Under the pieces are notes generated by a model. That model saw only the letters and a program-made list of their open reading frames with translations, did not search any database and was not told the origin of the DNA. Source: Odontocerum albicorne (taxonomy: Eukaryota > Arthropoda > Insecta > Trichoptera > Odontoceridae). Taken from it: a DNA stretch of 64,000 bases. A program made the translations under genes and the position numbers. Positions 29,641-41,090 of this stretch are shown one piece after another. Positions within the stretch are counted from its first letter, which is position 1, and each line of letters begins with the position of its first letter. Location: the NCBI GenBank assembly GCA_949825065.1, contig OX463862.1, positions 17,829,246 to 17,893,245 of the forward strand, read 5' to 3'.

Positions 29641-31330
29641 AAACTCACTTGCATTTTACTAATAAACTATTAGAAGGTAATTTTTTTTAATCTGTGATTT
29701 TATTTTCTATCTACTTTTAAACAAACAATTTGACTGTCATTTATTTTCTGTTTAGAAATGAGTCACAATAGCCAAGAACGTATACATTCGTTTTTAAGAG
29801 TATCATCCCTTCGCTTACCCTCGCTCCCTTATTTTTTCCGCTAGAGTTGTCGTAATAAATTGCGAATTACTAATGTCTACAATTATCGAGGGTTGTTAAG
29901 AAAAGATGCATAAATTCTTAATTATTTTTACGAAATAGCAGGTTTTAACTTGAGGAAAGATTTCTCAATATGTTTAACTTGAAATGCCCATAAAAATAAA
30001 TAAATGTCATTTTGTATCGAAACAAATAATGAATATGGAACTTAAAAATTGAATAAATCTTCTTGTATTTCTTATTAATTGCTAGTATTTTGTTTTGGGA
30101 ATCCCAAATAAATGAATAAGCTCTTCCACTCCCTAAATTTTTCCATATTGATCTTGGGAAAATTTTGTACAAATTCGAGCCATCACATTGTGATGACTCG
30201 AGTCTGTACAAAATTTACCCGATGAAATGAAAAAGTGTCTACTTTCTTTTTACTATTAAAAATTATTGGTTAATGTTTCATTTTATAAAACAATTAAAGT
30301 AAAATTCTTTTGACAAAAAAATTTAATCAAACAATTTTTTTTACTGTCAAATTTTTGACATAAAAGAAGTAACAAAATGTATGCCTTGAGATGCCAATAA
30401 ATCATTATCACTAGTTTCTTATTTATGTAGTATAAACAATATTGTGGTTCCAATATGTGTATCCACATTGATTTCTCGATTGATACTTTATCAAACAATT
30501 TGCATTTTTAATTCATAAGGGTGCTTGGTATTTGGCCTTGAGTGTCAAACATAATATTACTGATTTAAAATCAAAATTCTCATCCATCAATATTACTAAC
30601 TGGAATTATGTGAACTATCAAAAATATGGAATGCTCAGATCTCCGTGGGTTTTTTTTAATACTTATTTAAGGTCAAATATACAACATATTGACTGTTTAA
30701 TGCACAGATATTGTTTATCTGAATTTGGCCATTTTTAATAAAGAATAATTTACAATATCCTTATTTACCTAGTAAACAAATATTTTGTGTACAGAAAACT
30801 ATTTTAGTAAACTGTGGTGAATTATAAAAAATGGATTATTAACTTAAAAGCACATTTATTGTATGTCCTAAATATTTGTAAAGTTAAATATCGCAATAAC
30901 TGCTTTCACAGGCTAGAAGGCCAACTTAAAATAACTATAAAAATAAATAAATTTCTTTCACTTTGATTAAATGTAACTTAACTAATTTGCTCGCTTCGTA
31001 CAGATTTTTCAGGATGACAAGATAATGTGTGTACAACTTAAACATTTTGACCACACATTATTTTTCAAGTATAATTAATTCATTCATATGGTAACACTCA
31101 ACGTATCCGAATTGATGATCTAAACATGTTGAAAAATTCAATAATCGAGCCTTTGAGTTAAGAACCACTAGAGTTGGCAAGTAACTCACAATTCGCCATT
31201 GCACATGTTGAAAATACTACCATACGTGGCTAAGCAACAACACTCGCATATGTCTAGTGCATGCGAATATTATTACCAGACAAACTGTTTCACAAAACTA
31301 GTGCACTTCTCTCTTTTTTTATTATGTGTG
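29641..31330. other. No recognisable gene
   Basis: AT-rich intergenic DNA. I found no domain, tandem repeat or transposon terminus that I can name. Confidence 0.5.
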
Positions 31331-31403
31331 CACCATTGGGAATCCAACCCGAAATCCCCAGGTAGAAAACTAGCATCTTACTACTTAGACCACGGATGTC
31401 GTC
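31331..31403 (-). mobile_element. SINE head fragment
   Basis: Reverse complement reads GACGACATCCGTGGTCTAAG, then TAGTAAGATGC, then B box GGGTTGGATTCCC. Only the tRNA-like head remains. Confidence 0.7.
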
Positions 31404-32239
31404 CTGAATACAACAAATGATATGACACATGTAAACTTATTAACTCTGTAGTTTTAATGTGTTATTGAAGAAGTACACTTGATTTTCATTTCCCGAAATC
31501 AACTTTTTTGTACATGCGATATATGTGCTTTAAACAGTTAATACGTAAAATCACCACCATTTATGATAAATACTCGATGAAATTTACAAAACATTGTGTA
31601 ATATGAGCCTTATTTCTGCTGCCTAGTTTTGAATTATATCAAGGAATTGAACTTTTCTTTTTGTTAAAACGTTAAAAACAACATCATTAAAAAAATATAA
31701 AAATGAAAGCTAAAAATTCCTTTTAAGTTTCGAACTCGAGGTTTTTATTCAATCGTCGAACCCTAACAAAACTCCGAATTACTTAAGTTTAGATAGCAAC
31801 ATTTCTTTCCACTCATTACCCTGTTCGTTTCTTAATGTAGTTGATGCTGCCAAAAAAAAAGTGTGACTTTTGCATACAGGCCTTTTAACATATTTTTGAT
31901 TGATTGTAAGAAATTACTACATGGCTATAAACAGATTGTACTGTACACAAGTGTAAACATAATGACATGTTCAGTATTCAAGATAGTTGAACTTTATAAT
32001 GACAAATTTGATCCAATTAAGATTGTCCACAAGCTACTGTGGCAAATTGTGCCCAGTAAATTGTCCACCAGTCACATGGCATTAGTCATGCTTCCAGCAT
32101 CTTGAGTCATCTTCATGGTCTGTTATATCTCGTATTAATTTATATACTATGTGTGAAGTTCATATGAAAATCAAACCCTCCTTTTTGAGAACTTCGAAAG
32201 ATAATAAAACACCCTTTTGATATGCATTTCGGTTTCCTT
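31404..32239. other. No recognisable gene
   Basis: AT-rich. The 80-codon plus-strand frame 31,863-32,105 shows no known domain. Confidence 0.5.
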
Positions 32240-32520
32240 GTTTGAATTCCAAAGTTCACATTCATCCCTAATCTCTTCATTCCATTTTCTGTCATACAAT
32301 GTCATCCCATATATGCTTCTCAGTGCACAAATTTATTTTTTGTGATTCAAATTACACTTTTATGTTGAATATTGCATCATCCACGAAACATCAAATGACA
32401 AAGGATGCATTGGAGGTATGATCTGCGGAAGTCTAACATAGCAACAGTATGCTCAGGTTAGGGTATTCTGTTATACATTGTCACTCCATGTATTTTTCTC
32501 AGAGCACACATTTCTTAAGC
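32240..32520 (-). pseudogene. RTE tail remnant, internally interrupted
   Basis: Plus-strand words AAGTTCACATTCATCCCTAA, ATTTTCTGTCATACAATGTC and TATGCTTCTCAGTGCACA match the antisense RTE tail at 61,078-61,160. A second partial copy of the same words (TCTGTTATACATTGTCACTC, then TTTTTCTCAGAGCACACAT) follows at 32,467-32,515. The tail is thus partly duplicated around a 120-bp unrelated stretch. Confidence 0.6.
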
Positions 32521-33100
32521 TTAATTTTTAAAAGTATATATAGCATCTCATTGAATGTTAATCACTGTCATAATTTAGCTATCGTAAATATTATTTTAAT
32601 TTGGTCACGTTATCATTTCTAAATAAACAAAAAAAATTTATCAGCATTATCAAATACGTTCTATTCTGAGAATGTTCATATTTGAGTATTGCTACTCAAA
32701 TGCGAAAATTTTTTAGTATGTAGCCAAATGCTCGTAAGCAAAATCCAGAATAGTATTGTCAAACTAATAATATTAATTTATCACTTCCTACCTTCGATGG
32801 CCAAACAGCTCTTGAAGAATTTCAACTTCCATGGTGATGTAGTTTCTTTTCCTGATGATTTACATCCAGTCTTCACGAATCCTCACCCTCTCAAGGTCTA
32901 ATTTGACCAACAGTCTTTACTTTGGTCCGTAAAGTTATCAGGTTCCTAAGGGCTTCCATACTCTTGATCATTTTCTGGTTGTCTGTGGGTACATACAGTC
33001 CAAATTAATCAACTGACACTTAAGTATCTGGTGATCCATCTATACTGTTGTTACTATTAATTTACTAAAATAAAAAATACTCTACTTGCTTGATATAGAT
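32521..33100. other. No recognisable gene
   Basis: AT-rich, nothing recognisable. Confidence 0.5.
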
Positions 33101-33291
33101 AACAACTTCCGTGGCCTAGTTGGTAAGACGCCTGTCGCCCAACCTGGAAGCTACAGTTCGATTCCCGATGGCACAAAAAATGGTTCCGTTCTGGTTTTCA
33201 TTTAAGTCCTCTGAAACGCTTTCTGGTTGGCTGCAAAAGATTGTCACGTGGCAATAAATCCGCCAGGTTATTCTGTATACAATGAAACTAA
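33101..33291 (+). mobile_element. tRNA-derived SINE
   Basis: Head AACAACTTCCGTGGCCTAGT with A box TGGCCTAGTTGG and B box AGTTCGATTCCC. Body TTTCTGGTTGGCTGCAAAAG. Tail CCGCCAGGTTATTCTGTATA, then CAATGAAAC. Nearly complete. Confidence 0.88.
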
Positions 33292-33391
33292 TAATACTAG
33301 AATATTGAATAATACATTGCTTTGTTTTTACATGAATTGCCACTACACATGTTTCTATCCTATTTCGGTGAAATATCAGTGCTTAAATTAC

Positions 33392-33475
33392 TTTACTAAT
33401 GTCATGTTACATCGGAAGTATGTGGTCTATTTACCCAAAAATTTTAAGAGCGGGGAAACCTTTTGTATTCTTTGA
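33392..33475 (+). repeat. Copy of the 54.3/54.7-kb inverted-repeat arm
   Basis: TAATGTCATGTTACATCGGA, then AGTATGTGGTCTATTTACCC, then ATTTTAAGAGCGGGGAAACC matches the arms at 54,229-54,337 and 54,629-54,742. It is the third copy of that element's end. Confidence 0.7.
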
Positions 33476-33609
33476 TTATTTAATCCTTTCTTGTTTTTAT
33501 GACTTTGTGTATATCTAATGTTTCTAAATTCTTAGAACTCGAATCTCAGCATGCAGTTCTAGTCCTAACGATTTTGCGCTTTTTATCTCCAAACCTTAAG
33601 AGGTCAATC

Positions 33610-33890
33610 AAATTCCTACTAAAAGCACTAATTTTGTTATGTCCTCGATAAATATAGCAGTACAAGGAATCACCGCCTGTTCTACATGCCAACTTAGAAT
33701 AAATATCATGGCTAAACACTCAGTCACGCATGGTATAGAGATATTGAACCAACTGAGTAATACCGTGGATATATTCTCAGAACCGCCTAGCAGTATGAGA
33801 AGAATCCTGGCTAGTATTTTTCTTGCAAATAAATTAACTAGTAGCAGACCCTCTTTGCGTAACAGGAAAAATCCATGCAAAGTGGAAATT
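33610..33890 (+). repeat. Unclassified interspersed repeat, copy 1
   Basis: About 270 bases from CGATAAATATAGCAGTACAA to CATGCAAAGTGGAAAT match the reverse complement of 62,505-62,765. Both strands happen to be open for 90-125 codons but no domain is recognised. It may be part of a CR1-like element, because the second copy directly adjoins a CR1 tail. Confidence 0.75.
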
Positions 33891-36095
33891 AAAAAAAAAG
33901 ATTCACAGTCTTTGCTTAGGGCAGCCGAACTGTCGGCCTCCTATGGGCTTAGATTGCCATATTTTTTTGTTATTTCTTTAATTATCTGCTCTGTGAACAT
34001 GTCCAGTCTAAGTTAATCAGTTGGCTCTCAATGCTGCTGATGATTCAAGGCTATTGAGACAAGGAATCAATCGATTAAAACTGCTGTCATAAAATAACAC
34101 TAATGTATGCACTAATAACTAAAAAATATTTTGGCCATGGGGCTATTTCATTGCTATTAGGTGATCAGTTAACAATGTGGTTCAGTTTGTTTTTAGCCTA
34201 TTTTTTCCTTAAGAAAAATACAAATTTCCCACAAGATTAATGGTCTACCACTGATTGAGAAAACCTGCTCCAGATATTTCTAATACATTGATTTTTTATA
34301 AACCTAGTTGCATAATTCGATAATAACCTGATTAAAAAAAAAAGAATTATTCATAAAATAATATGCCAACAAAATATGGTAATGTGCTTGATTGCTTATC
34401 TATGGTGCTTTAGTATATTAATATGAAATGAAACAGAAAAAATAGATTTCCAGTGTAAAATATTAATAGTGATTTTTTTATAATAATTTCTTAGTGCATT
34501 AATTGATACTGGGTAGCTAATTAAATACATTGGTATCTTGTCAACAGATTTGCTGAGGATTTATTTTACATCTTATGTTGGTACAATTGGAAAATTCAAG
34601 TGTTGCATATAATATGTGTGGAAAATTAACGTATGACAATAAGGAATGAGGAGTTTTGAAAATGTGCAACATTTGCAAGATCTTTCCAATTGGTAATTAA
34701 GTTTATTTTTTACAAAGGGTTTCAATTAGATTTTCACTTAAAGCCTCTTTCTGAGTTGGAAGAGATTCCGTCACTGATTCTGGTCAGTTTTTAAATTGAT
34801 ACAATAAATGCCCACCTAAATATAGTCCACCGTTTCTTTGTGGTTTGTTTCTGCCTCCATTTAATTTCGTATTAAATGTTTGTAAATTTTATTGAATCGA
34901 TTTTCAATCAGTTTTCAACATATAATATGTCAAAAAAAAATGTAACATTTTGATTTTCATATTGTAATTTCTTAGTGATAAAATTTAACTAAGAAATTAT
35001 ACCAATTTTTATTTTTGTCATGATTACCTTTTTAAAATATTAAAAAATAATATCTGTTTCCTAAAACTTATTCAGAATAAAACACCAAGCAAATGATTTT
35101 AATTTACATTCTATATAGGCACTATGTAATGTACAGTATTAAACATTACTTAGTTTTTATTTTATAAAATATTCATCTCAAAAGAACTTATTAATTGTCC
35201 ATTTAATCGCATTTATATCGTATTATTAAGAAATAAATATATAATCACAAAAAATATCTAAAATGGTGCGATTTACTAAATATTCATAAAAAAATTACAA
35301 TTTCATTATCAACTTTTCAAGTAACATTATATATACAATAATATTTAGTTACTCCGCACTATTAAAACATTTAGAACACCAAGAAAATACATTTTTACAA
35401 TAATAAAAAATATACTATAAATTATTTTGACAAAATAGATTGTGGACATCTTAAAAAAATTAAAACATAAATCGCATAAAATTTTGTATTCCGAAAATCA
35501 AATACTAACCAAATGTATCATAGACTAATATTATTGTGTACATTAAGTATCATTTTAGAATTTATCTTCTAAACGGTCGTCTATGATATTTTTGCAGTTA
35601 CGATTTTAGAAATTTGAAAAATGACAGGTTATAGAGGCATCCGTGTATTTTTTTAGATGTTCTTTCAAAATTTAACTCACATCACCAGCATTGTAAGCCG
35701 GGATGTATCCGCTTATAGATATAATCCACCTTACTCTGCAGTCTCCCAATATCATCTCAATCCTTCTGGAGATCATCTCAATTGTTTCCTATGAAACCGT
35801 AAACCAGGTTAGAGTAGTCTGAAAAAGACCTTATTTAATAAAATTTTATACATAATTTTATGTAATGGATATTCTCTTCGATTGAATGAAGGAGACTCCT
35901 TAGCATATTGACACCACATCTTCATTTGCAGTTCACTCTCCGGGACTGTTGATCCAACTTCTAAGAGCTATCAAATATGCATCTTTAATAATGTTCAAGA
36001 GAGAATTGAAAAAAATATTTCATAACTCAGAATGCCTTTTCGTCTTAATTTCCTGTTCTTATCCTTGAACAAATTGATTTTATCTTGTACTATCA
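33891..36095. other. AT-rich spacer with a SINE body fragment
   Basis: No gene. At 34,711-34,800 a headless SINE body is visible (TACAAAGGGTTTCAATTAGA, then TTTTCACTTAAAGCCTC, then GAGTTGGAAGAGATTCC). The rest, to 36,095, shows nothing that I can name. Confidence 0.55.
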
Positions 36096-36600
36096 TTATT
36101 GTTTATGTGATAAGTATTTTTTTACTTGCAGTTCAATGAATACTTTTTTGTAAAATCTGCCATGAATTAAAACAACTTTGATTCCATAAGCTAGTTTTTT
36201 TTGGAAAAAAATGCTATTTAGCAATAAGACTGCCAAATGTACCATACTATGTATCATCATTGTCAACCAGGGTCGATCAACTGCTGGATGAAGGTCTCCC
36301 CAAGTTGACTCCAAATAGTTCGGTTTTTTGCTCGTTGATGCCATGTGATTCTTCCTGATTTCATCTATCCAGCGTACCTTCGATCTTCTTCTGGGCCTCT
36401 TTATGCCTCTTGGGTACCATTGGATTATTTCGTATGTCCATCGAGAGTCTGACATTCTGACTATGTGTCCTGCCCATTGCCACTTCATTCTTTTGCACAC
36501 CTTTATAGCATCTTCTACCTTTGTTATATTGTGAATCCAGGTGTTTCGTTTACGGTCTCTTTTAGTATATCCCAACATGCATCTCTCCATGCCCCTTTGT
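36096..36600 (-). pseudogene. Non-LTR retrotransposon RT tail
   Basis: The minus-strand frame starting at 36,590 reads MERCMLGYTKRDRKRNTWIH, then KMKWQWAGHIVRMSDSRWT, then RRRSKVRWIDEIRK. This is the classic C-terminal tail of RTE/R1-like reverse transcriptases (QRAMER.MLG...KWKWAGH.AR..D.RW). It is followed by the 3' end word GATCGACCCTGGTTGACAA and an ATGATGATAC microsatellite-like terminus. Open for about 110 residues but only a tail. Confidence 0.82.
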
Positions 36601-37470
36601 GCGGCATGGAGATATATAACTATGTATACTAAATATTAAGTGTTATAAAAATTATTTCAATGACTTCACATTTTCATTATTGCTTGCGTCACAGTAATAA
36701 TTCTGAATAAAGTGTTATGAAATTTCGTAATCATATTTGGATCACAAATATTGTATAGGATAATAAATTAATAGTTTTCAAAACAGACATTTTTTTTATA
36801 TTTCACAGTTATATTTAAAATACAGTTTTATCCTAAATTATGTCAAAATCTATTTTGTCTAAATAACAAATTGGTCTAATAATAATATTTTTTGTTCGGG
36901 TAGATAATATTTGTATAAAACGTGTGTTATGTGTTACAAAAAAGAACAGCAAGATTCAACAAGACGACGTGTACGTGAACGACTTAAATCAACCTCGTCA
37001 ACGAGACGCGGGCGACGTCTCGTTGACATTTTAAGGATTATCAAGAAGAGATGAGGATATTCTCATACCTCCGAAAGCATTTGTCTAGTGTTTTGCGTGA
37101 AACGTTTAATAGTAATAATGATACGATGATGATGTTGCGTTTTACCGATGAAACACTTGTTGCGAATAACGCACGCCAAGAACACGAGTGAAGCCAGTGA
37201 GTAGTGTTATTAATGAGCAGTCGAATGGTAAATCTAAGACTGTCTTTTTGGACTTGTAATTGTGTGTATCGATGTCACTTTTTTTTTTCAATTTCCTGTG
37301 TACGGTATATACATTAATTAAGTGCTCAATGAAACTTGTCTAAATAATATTTTTTTTTCTTTTGGATTTTTCGTTTTTATTCCATTATTTTTGTTTGTTT
37401 CATTTCATCAGCCTGTCCCATTCCTTTTTTCCTTCCTTTGATGATTTTTTTATTTGCATAAGCGATAAAC
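36601..37470. other. No recognisable gene; one GC-rich hairpin
   Basis: The GC-richer patch 36,940-37,200 contains a perfect hairpin, with 12-base arms GTCAACGAGACG (36,997-37,008) and its complement (37,016-37,027) around a 7-base loop. Short stretches of open frame there (DILIPPKAF, MMMLRFTDETLVANNARQEH) suggest a degraded coding element that I cannot classify. Confidence 0.55.
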
Positions 37471-37760
37471 ATGCTATAATTTGAAAAATCTCACTTGTAA
37501 CTCTGCTATAAATGGAAAATTCTTACTTGTAACCCTGCTGTAATCGGAAAAATCTCACCTGTAACTGCTATAAATGGAAAATTCTTACTTGTAACCCTGC
37601 TATAATCGGAAAAATCTCACTTGTAACTCTGCTATAAATGAAAAATCTCACTTGTAACACTGCTATAAATGAAAAATCTCAATTGTAACCCTGCTATAAT
37701 CGGATAATTCTCACTTGTAACTTGGTACAGATGCTTTAACTTGAAAAATCTCACTTGTGT
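37471..37760. repeat. About 36-bp minisatellite
   Basis: Eight imperfect copies of GAAAAATCTCACTTGTAACT plus CTGCTATAAATG. Alternating variants (GGAAAATTCTTACTTG versus GGAAAAATCTCACTTG) suggest a higher-order unit of about 72 bases. Confidence 0.88.
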
Positions 37761-38295
37761 CTCAGTAAACCTAGTCAATGGAGGGCACTAAAACAAAAAA
37801 TTGACAAATTATGTTTCACCACATTACATTAATGGTAACATTGATGTTAAACAAGAAATTAAGTTTCCTAAAAGATGCTGTTAAAATGCAAGTTCTGGGA
37901 TAAATATATATAGATATAGCATGAACTAAAAACTTGTATTTAATGAGCAGCGTGAGTGGTTGAAAATTTGTAATGAAATGCTGGCAAATCGACTGCGAGT
38001 AGATGTTATGGAAGAAGAGAAAGTCAAATAGATACAAAATTAGATTGAATGAAGGTTAGGACCAGAGAAGTGGAGTTATGTGTGAAGATTTATAGTTATT
38101 AAGATGATAAAAGACACATGACTAAATCCAGTGTTCTTTCTGTCTACCCTGATACAAAAATGTTATGATGGTTTGTGTGTGTGTGTGTGGCTAATAATAT
38201 CAGTATCAATACGAGTTGTTCAAAGATGCATATCAAAGTTTCAGGATTTTCACTTAATAATTACATTGTGCTGATATATAATATAAATATTTCAA
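37761..38295. other. No recognisable gene
   Basis: AT-rich, with a short GT dinucleotide run near 38,175-38,188. Confidence 0.5.
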
Positions 38296-38299
38296 TTAA

Positions 38300-39043
38300 C
38301 ACGTTCCGCGCCGCGTAGGTCACCGGTGACCTACCGTGTTTTTGACCAGGGCGCCACATAGGTCACCGGTGACCTACGTGTTTTTTTTTTATAAACAGTC
38401 CCAGTGCGCCAGCAGTCACATTTACTACGAATTTTAACATTGAATGTGACCTATACGGCGCCCCTGAATATAATGCACATAAAAACTTCCAAAATTTTGT
38501 TTGAAAATGCAATTATTTTTAATAAACCTCCAGGTGTACATGAGCAAGCTATTACGGTTTGTTTTTTTTCAAGGATAAACTAGCCTCTACAATTAGGCTA
38601 GGGGGTATAGAAGAGATTCCAGGGATAACATAATGAATGGGACCATCCATTTGTCACACTCTGGAAATTTATGAGGGTACATTGTCTATGCAACATTGTG
38701 ACCCTTTTTTTTGGAGCTATTGTCTCAGTAATCATAAGAGAGTATTATGTTATGGCGTAACACTATAGCATATTACATAAATAAATAAAAAATATAATAA
38801 GTAATAAATAAGCATGCTACAATTTGTTTCGACTACAAAAGTTTATGTTGTATATACATGTATTACCGTACGACGCCGCGTAGGTCACCGGTGACCTACG
38901 CTCACAATATCACCTAAAATCAGTTTATTTTTTAAAATAAATCATTATTTATGAGGCCTATATATGTATACATAATATAAACTATAATTTGTTTAGTGGC
39001 GCAGGTACTTATTTTCTCAAAATGTACTGCGGCACGGAACGTG
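38300..39043. mobile_element. TTAA-flanked MITE with AGGTCA palindromes (744 bp)
   Basis: Bounded by TTAA at 38,296-38,299 and 39,044-39,047. The left end CACGTTCCGCGCCGC and the inverted right end CACGTTCCGTGCCGC differ at one of fifteen bases. It has piggyBac-type target preference and no transposase. It contains the palindrome TAGGTCACCGGTGACCTA three times (38,315-38,334 and 38,880-38,899 with a further G...C pair, and 38,359-38,376), two near the left end and one toward the right. Confidence 0.85.
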
Positions 39044-39095
39044 TTAAGAAACTAGATGCCCCTTAATTGAAACACATCGGGATAAGACTATAAAC

Positions 39096-39552
39096 CAGAG
39101 GTGGCCATACATACATGAGGTCAACGAGAGCCACATTCTGGATTTTCATATATATAAAGAGCCACATCATAGTCACGTTCTCACGTAGTATTAAATAAAA
39201 ATTTATTACATATTCTACACAAATCTTAATTGCTATATAAAGTATCAAAAATACACATATTATAAAATATAAAAATAGCGCAGAATACAGGTTGCGTGGT
39301 TTGCGCACATAAAGAGGCAGGAGATGCGCACGCACCCTGCACATCATTGAAATCACAGCACACACGTATACACCAATACTTGCGTCTTTGACAGTTACAT
39401 TCATATATGCGCGCGCAACTTACAAGATTTAGAAAAGAAAATACAAGTATACTGGGGAAAGAAAGTATCATTTTTATAAGAGACATTGGGAGCCGCACTT
39501 AACCCAATGAAGAGCCGCATGCGGCTCTCGGAGCCTCATTTGCCCGCGTTTG
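39096..39552. mobile_element. Non-autonomous hAT element (457 bp)
   Basis: The ends CAGAGGTGGCCATA and, inverted, CAAACGCGGGCAAATGAGGC are loosely complementary in the hAT style. The 8-base flanks CTATAAAC (39,088-39,095) and CTATAGAC (39,553-39,560) match at seven of eight. Near the right end GAGCCGCATGCGGCTC forms a perfect 16-base palindrome. No transposase. Confidence 0.8.
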
Positions 39553-40240
39553 CTATAGACTACATAATGCATAAAACTTAAGCTTAACTAAGTTTTTTTA
39601 ATAGACACTACCATTTATTGAACAATGCAAATGTTTAATAGGTTGTCTGGAAAGTAGTTTTAAGTATTTTTAGATGGAATTCATGTAAACGAGCGTCGCC
39701 AACTGCTTGTGGATGGTGCTTTTCAATACTTTCAGTATCTCGGCAATCTCTTATGATATCGAACGCTGCTTATTCTCAATCAAATCCTTGTTTTGGTCGT
39801 CATCAGCTGTAATCAACCTTCCAGAGAAGACATCGTCTTCGAATGTCATATCACCATTATGAATCGCTTACTGCATCATCCCCATGTAATTCTTTTTGTG
39901 TTACATTTTTCTTTTGTGTTAGTAAAAAACAATCAAGCAGTTGAAAAACAACTTATTTAACACAAAAAACTGCTCAAATAATTTGAGTAAACAATGACTG
40001 AAAAAATGTATCTTTCATAATAATACACATTTGGAATGGTGTAAGCATTGAAGATTTTAGCAATTTTAACATTGAAGAAACTACATCTATCTGAGAAATA
40101 CGAAATTATTAAATTCTGCGTTCAAATGTTTCTCTATTCAATCTTAACGTAATGTAAAGTTGTATACGAATCGATAAAATAGCTAATATATTATCACGTC
40201 ATAATGCATAATATGAACCGTGACTTGACAATCGGTAATT
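39553..40240 (-). pseudogene. Mariner N-terminal fragment and spacer
   Basis: The minus strand, about 39,860-39,640, reads FEDDVFSGRLITADDDQNKD, then LIENKQRSIS, a stop, then EIAEILKVLKSTIHKQLATL. This corresponds to the GRP word and second helix-turn-helix of mariner transposases. It runs straight into a terminus-like TTGTCTGGAAAGTAGTTTTA at 39,642, so the catalytic half is deleted. The remainder to 40,240 is anonymous. Confidence 0.65.
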
Positions 40241-40241
40241 T

Positions 40242-40401
40242 GACGACCTCCGTGGATAAAGACATCTGTCTCCCGTCTTGAGAGTTGTGGGTTCGATTCC
40301 CGTTGGTATGCAATTTTTTCAAAATGAGCTGCAGTTTAGGCCTTATTAACATTTTTCCAGCGCCTTTCAGTAAGGTGATTTGTTAAATGGCATTGGAGTA
40401 A
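40242..40401 (+). mobile_element. tRNA-derived SINE, A box deleted
   Basis: Head GACGACCTCCGTGGATAAAG has lost about nine bases of the A box. B box GGGTTCGATTCCC is intact. The body is diverged. Confidence 0.75.
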
Positions 40402-40461
40402 CCAATCGGTCTGAAGATGAACCAATGTAAGGTGTTATTAACCTTAATGAATGGCTATAAT

Positions 40462-40644
40462 CAGTGCTTTTTTTGTGGTGGAGCGGCGCTCCACCACTTT
40501 TTTTACGATATACAAAATCCTCGACAGTAAGTGAGCTCTGGCACTTTTTTTTTTTTTTTTTTAAAAAAGCACTTAGTGCTTTTTTACAGTTTATAAAAAG
40601 CTTGACAAGAAGTGAGCTCTGGTAACTTTAAAAAAAAAGCACTA
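40462..40644. mobile_element. hAT MITE with perfect 8-bp target duplication
   Basis: GCTATAAT at 40,454-40,461 and again at 40,645-40,652 flank an element whose ends are CAGTGCTTTTTTT and, inverted, TAGTGCTTTTTTT. It contains a perfect hairpin GTGGTGGAGC-GGC-GCTCCACCAC and two copies of AAGTGAGCTCTGG about 80 bases apart. It is 183 bp long and clearly non-autonomous. Confidence 0.9.
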
Positions 40645-40659
40645 GCTATAATTAGTAAT

Positions 40660-40770
40660 GTCCAACATGTAAACATTGAGGCGCATAATAATTCTATGGA
40701 CTTCCATGCGGAAAGTCACCAGTTCGAGCCTCATGTTGTGCTAATTCTTACGCATGTCAGGCATATTTTC
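40660..40770 (+). repeat. Possible tRNA-like relic
   Basis: CACCAGTTCGAGCC at 40,719-40,732 fits a B box but no matching A box is obvious upstream. Weak evidence. Confidence 0.25.
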
Positions 40771-40881
40771 CACCTAGTATTCAGGGGTATAAGGATACCT
40801 ATGACTTCAGTCATAACATATAAAACTGATCAGGTATGTTCACCTGATCCATCTTGACTAGATGGTTAATACTCGGTTCCA

Positions 40882-41090
40882 GATGATCTCCGTGGCCTAG
40901 TTGATAATCTGCCTCCTGTATTCCAACTCGAGGGTTGCGGGTTCGATTCATTGCTAGCCAGATTTTATTGAATAAAGGTTCCAGTTTGGTTTTCACTTGA
41001 GACTTGTTTAATATCTTTCTGGTTTGTTATATGACAATAAACCAGCTAAGTTGCACTGTATATAGCGAAAGTGTAATAACAATACAATCT
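40882..41090 (+). mobile_element. tRNA-derived SINE
   Basis: Head GATGATCTCCGTGGCCTAGT with A box TGGCCTAGTTGA and B box GGGTTCGATTC. Body GGTTCCAGTTTGGTTTTCAC. Tail GCACTGTATATAGCGAAAGT, then GTAATAACAATACAATC. Nearly complete, with deletions in the tail. Confidence 0.87.

Noticed and set aside
36096..36590. Novel 164-residue host protein
   Set aside because: The motifs (KWQWAGHIVR, RWIDEIRK) are those of a retrotransposon tail; the C-terminal third is unrelated AT-rich text.
39063..39498. Two overlapping minus-strand frames of 90-113 codons
   Set aside because: They lie inside the non-coding hAT derivative and show no domain.
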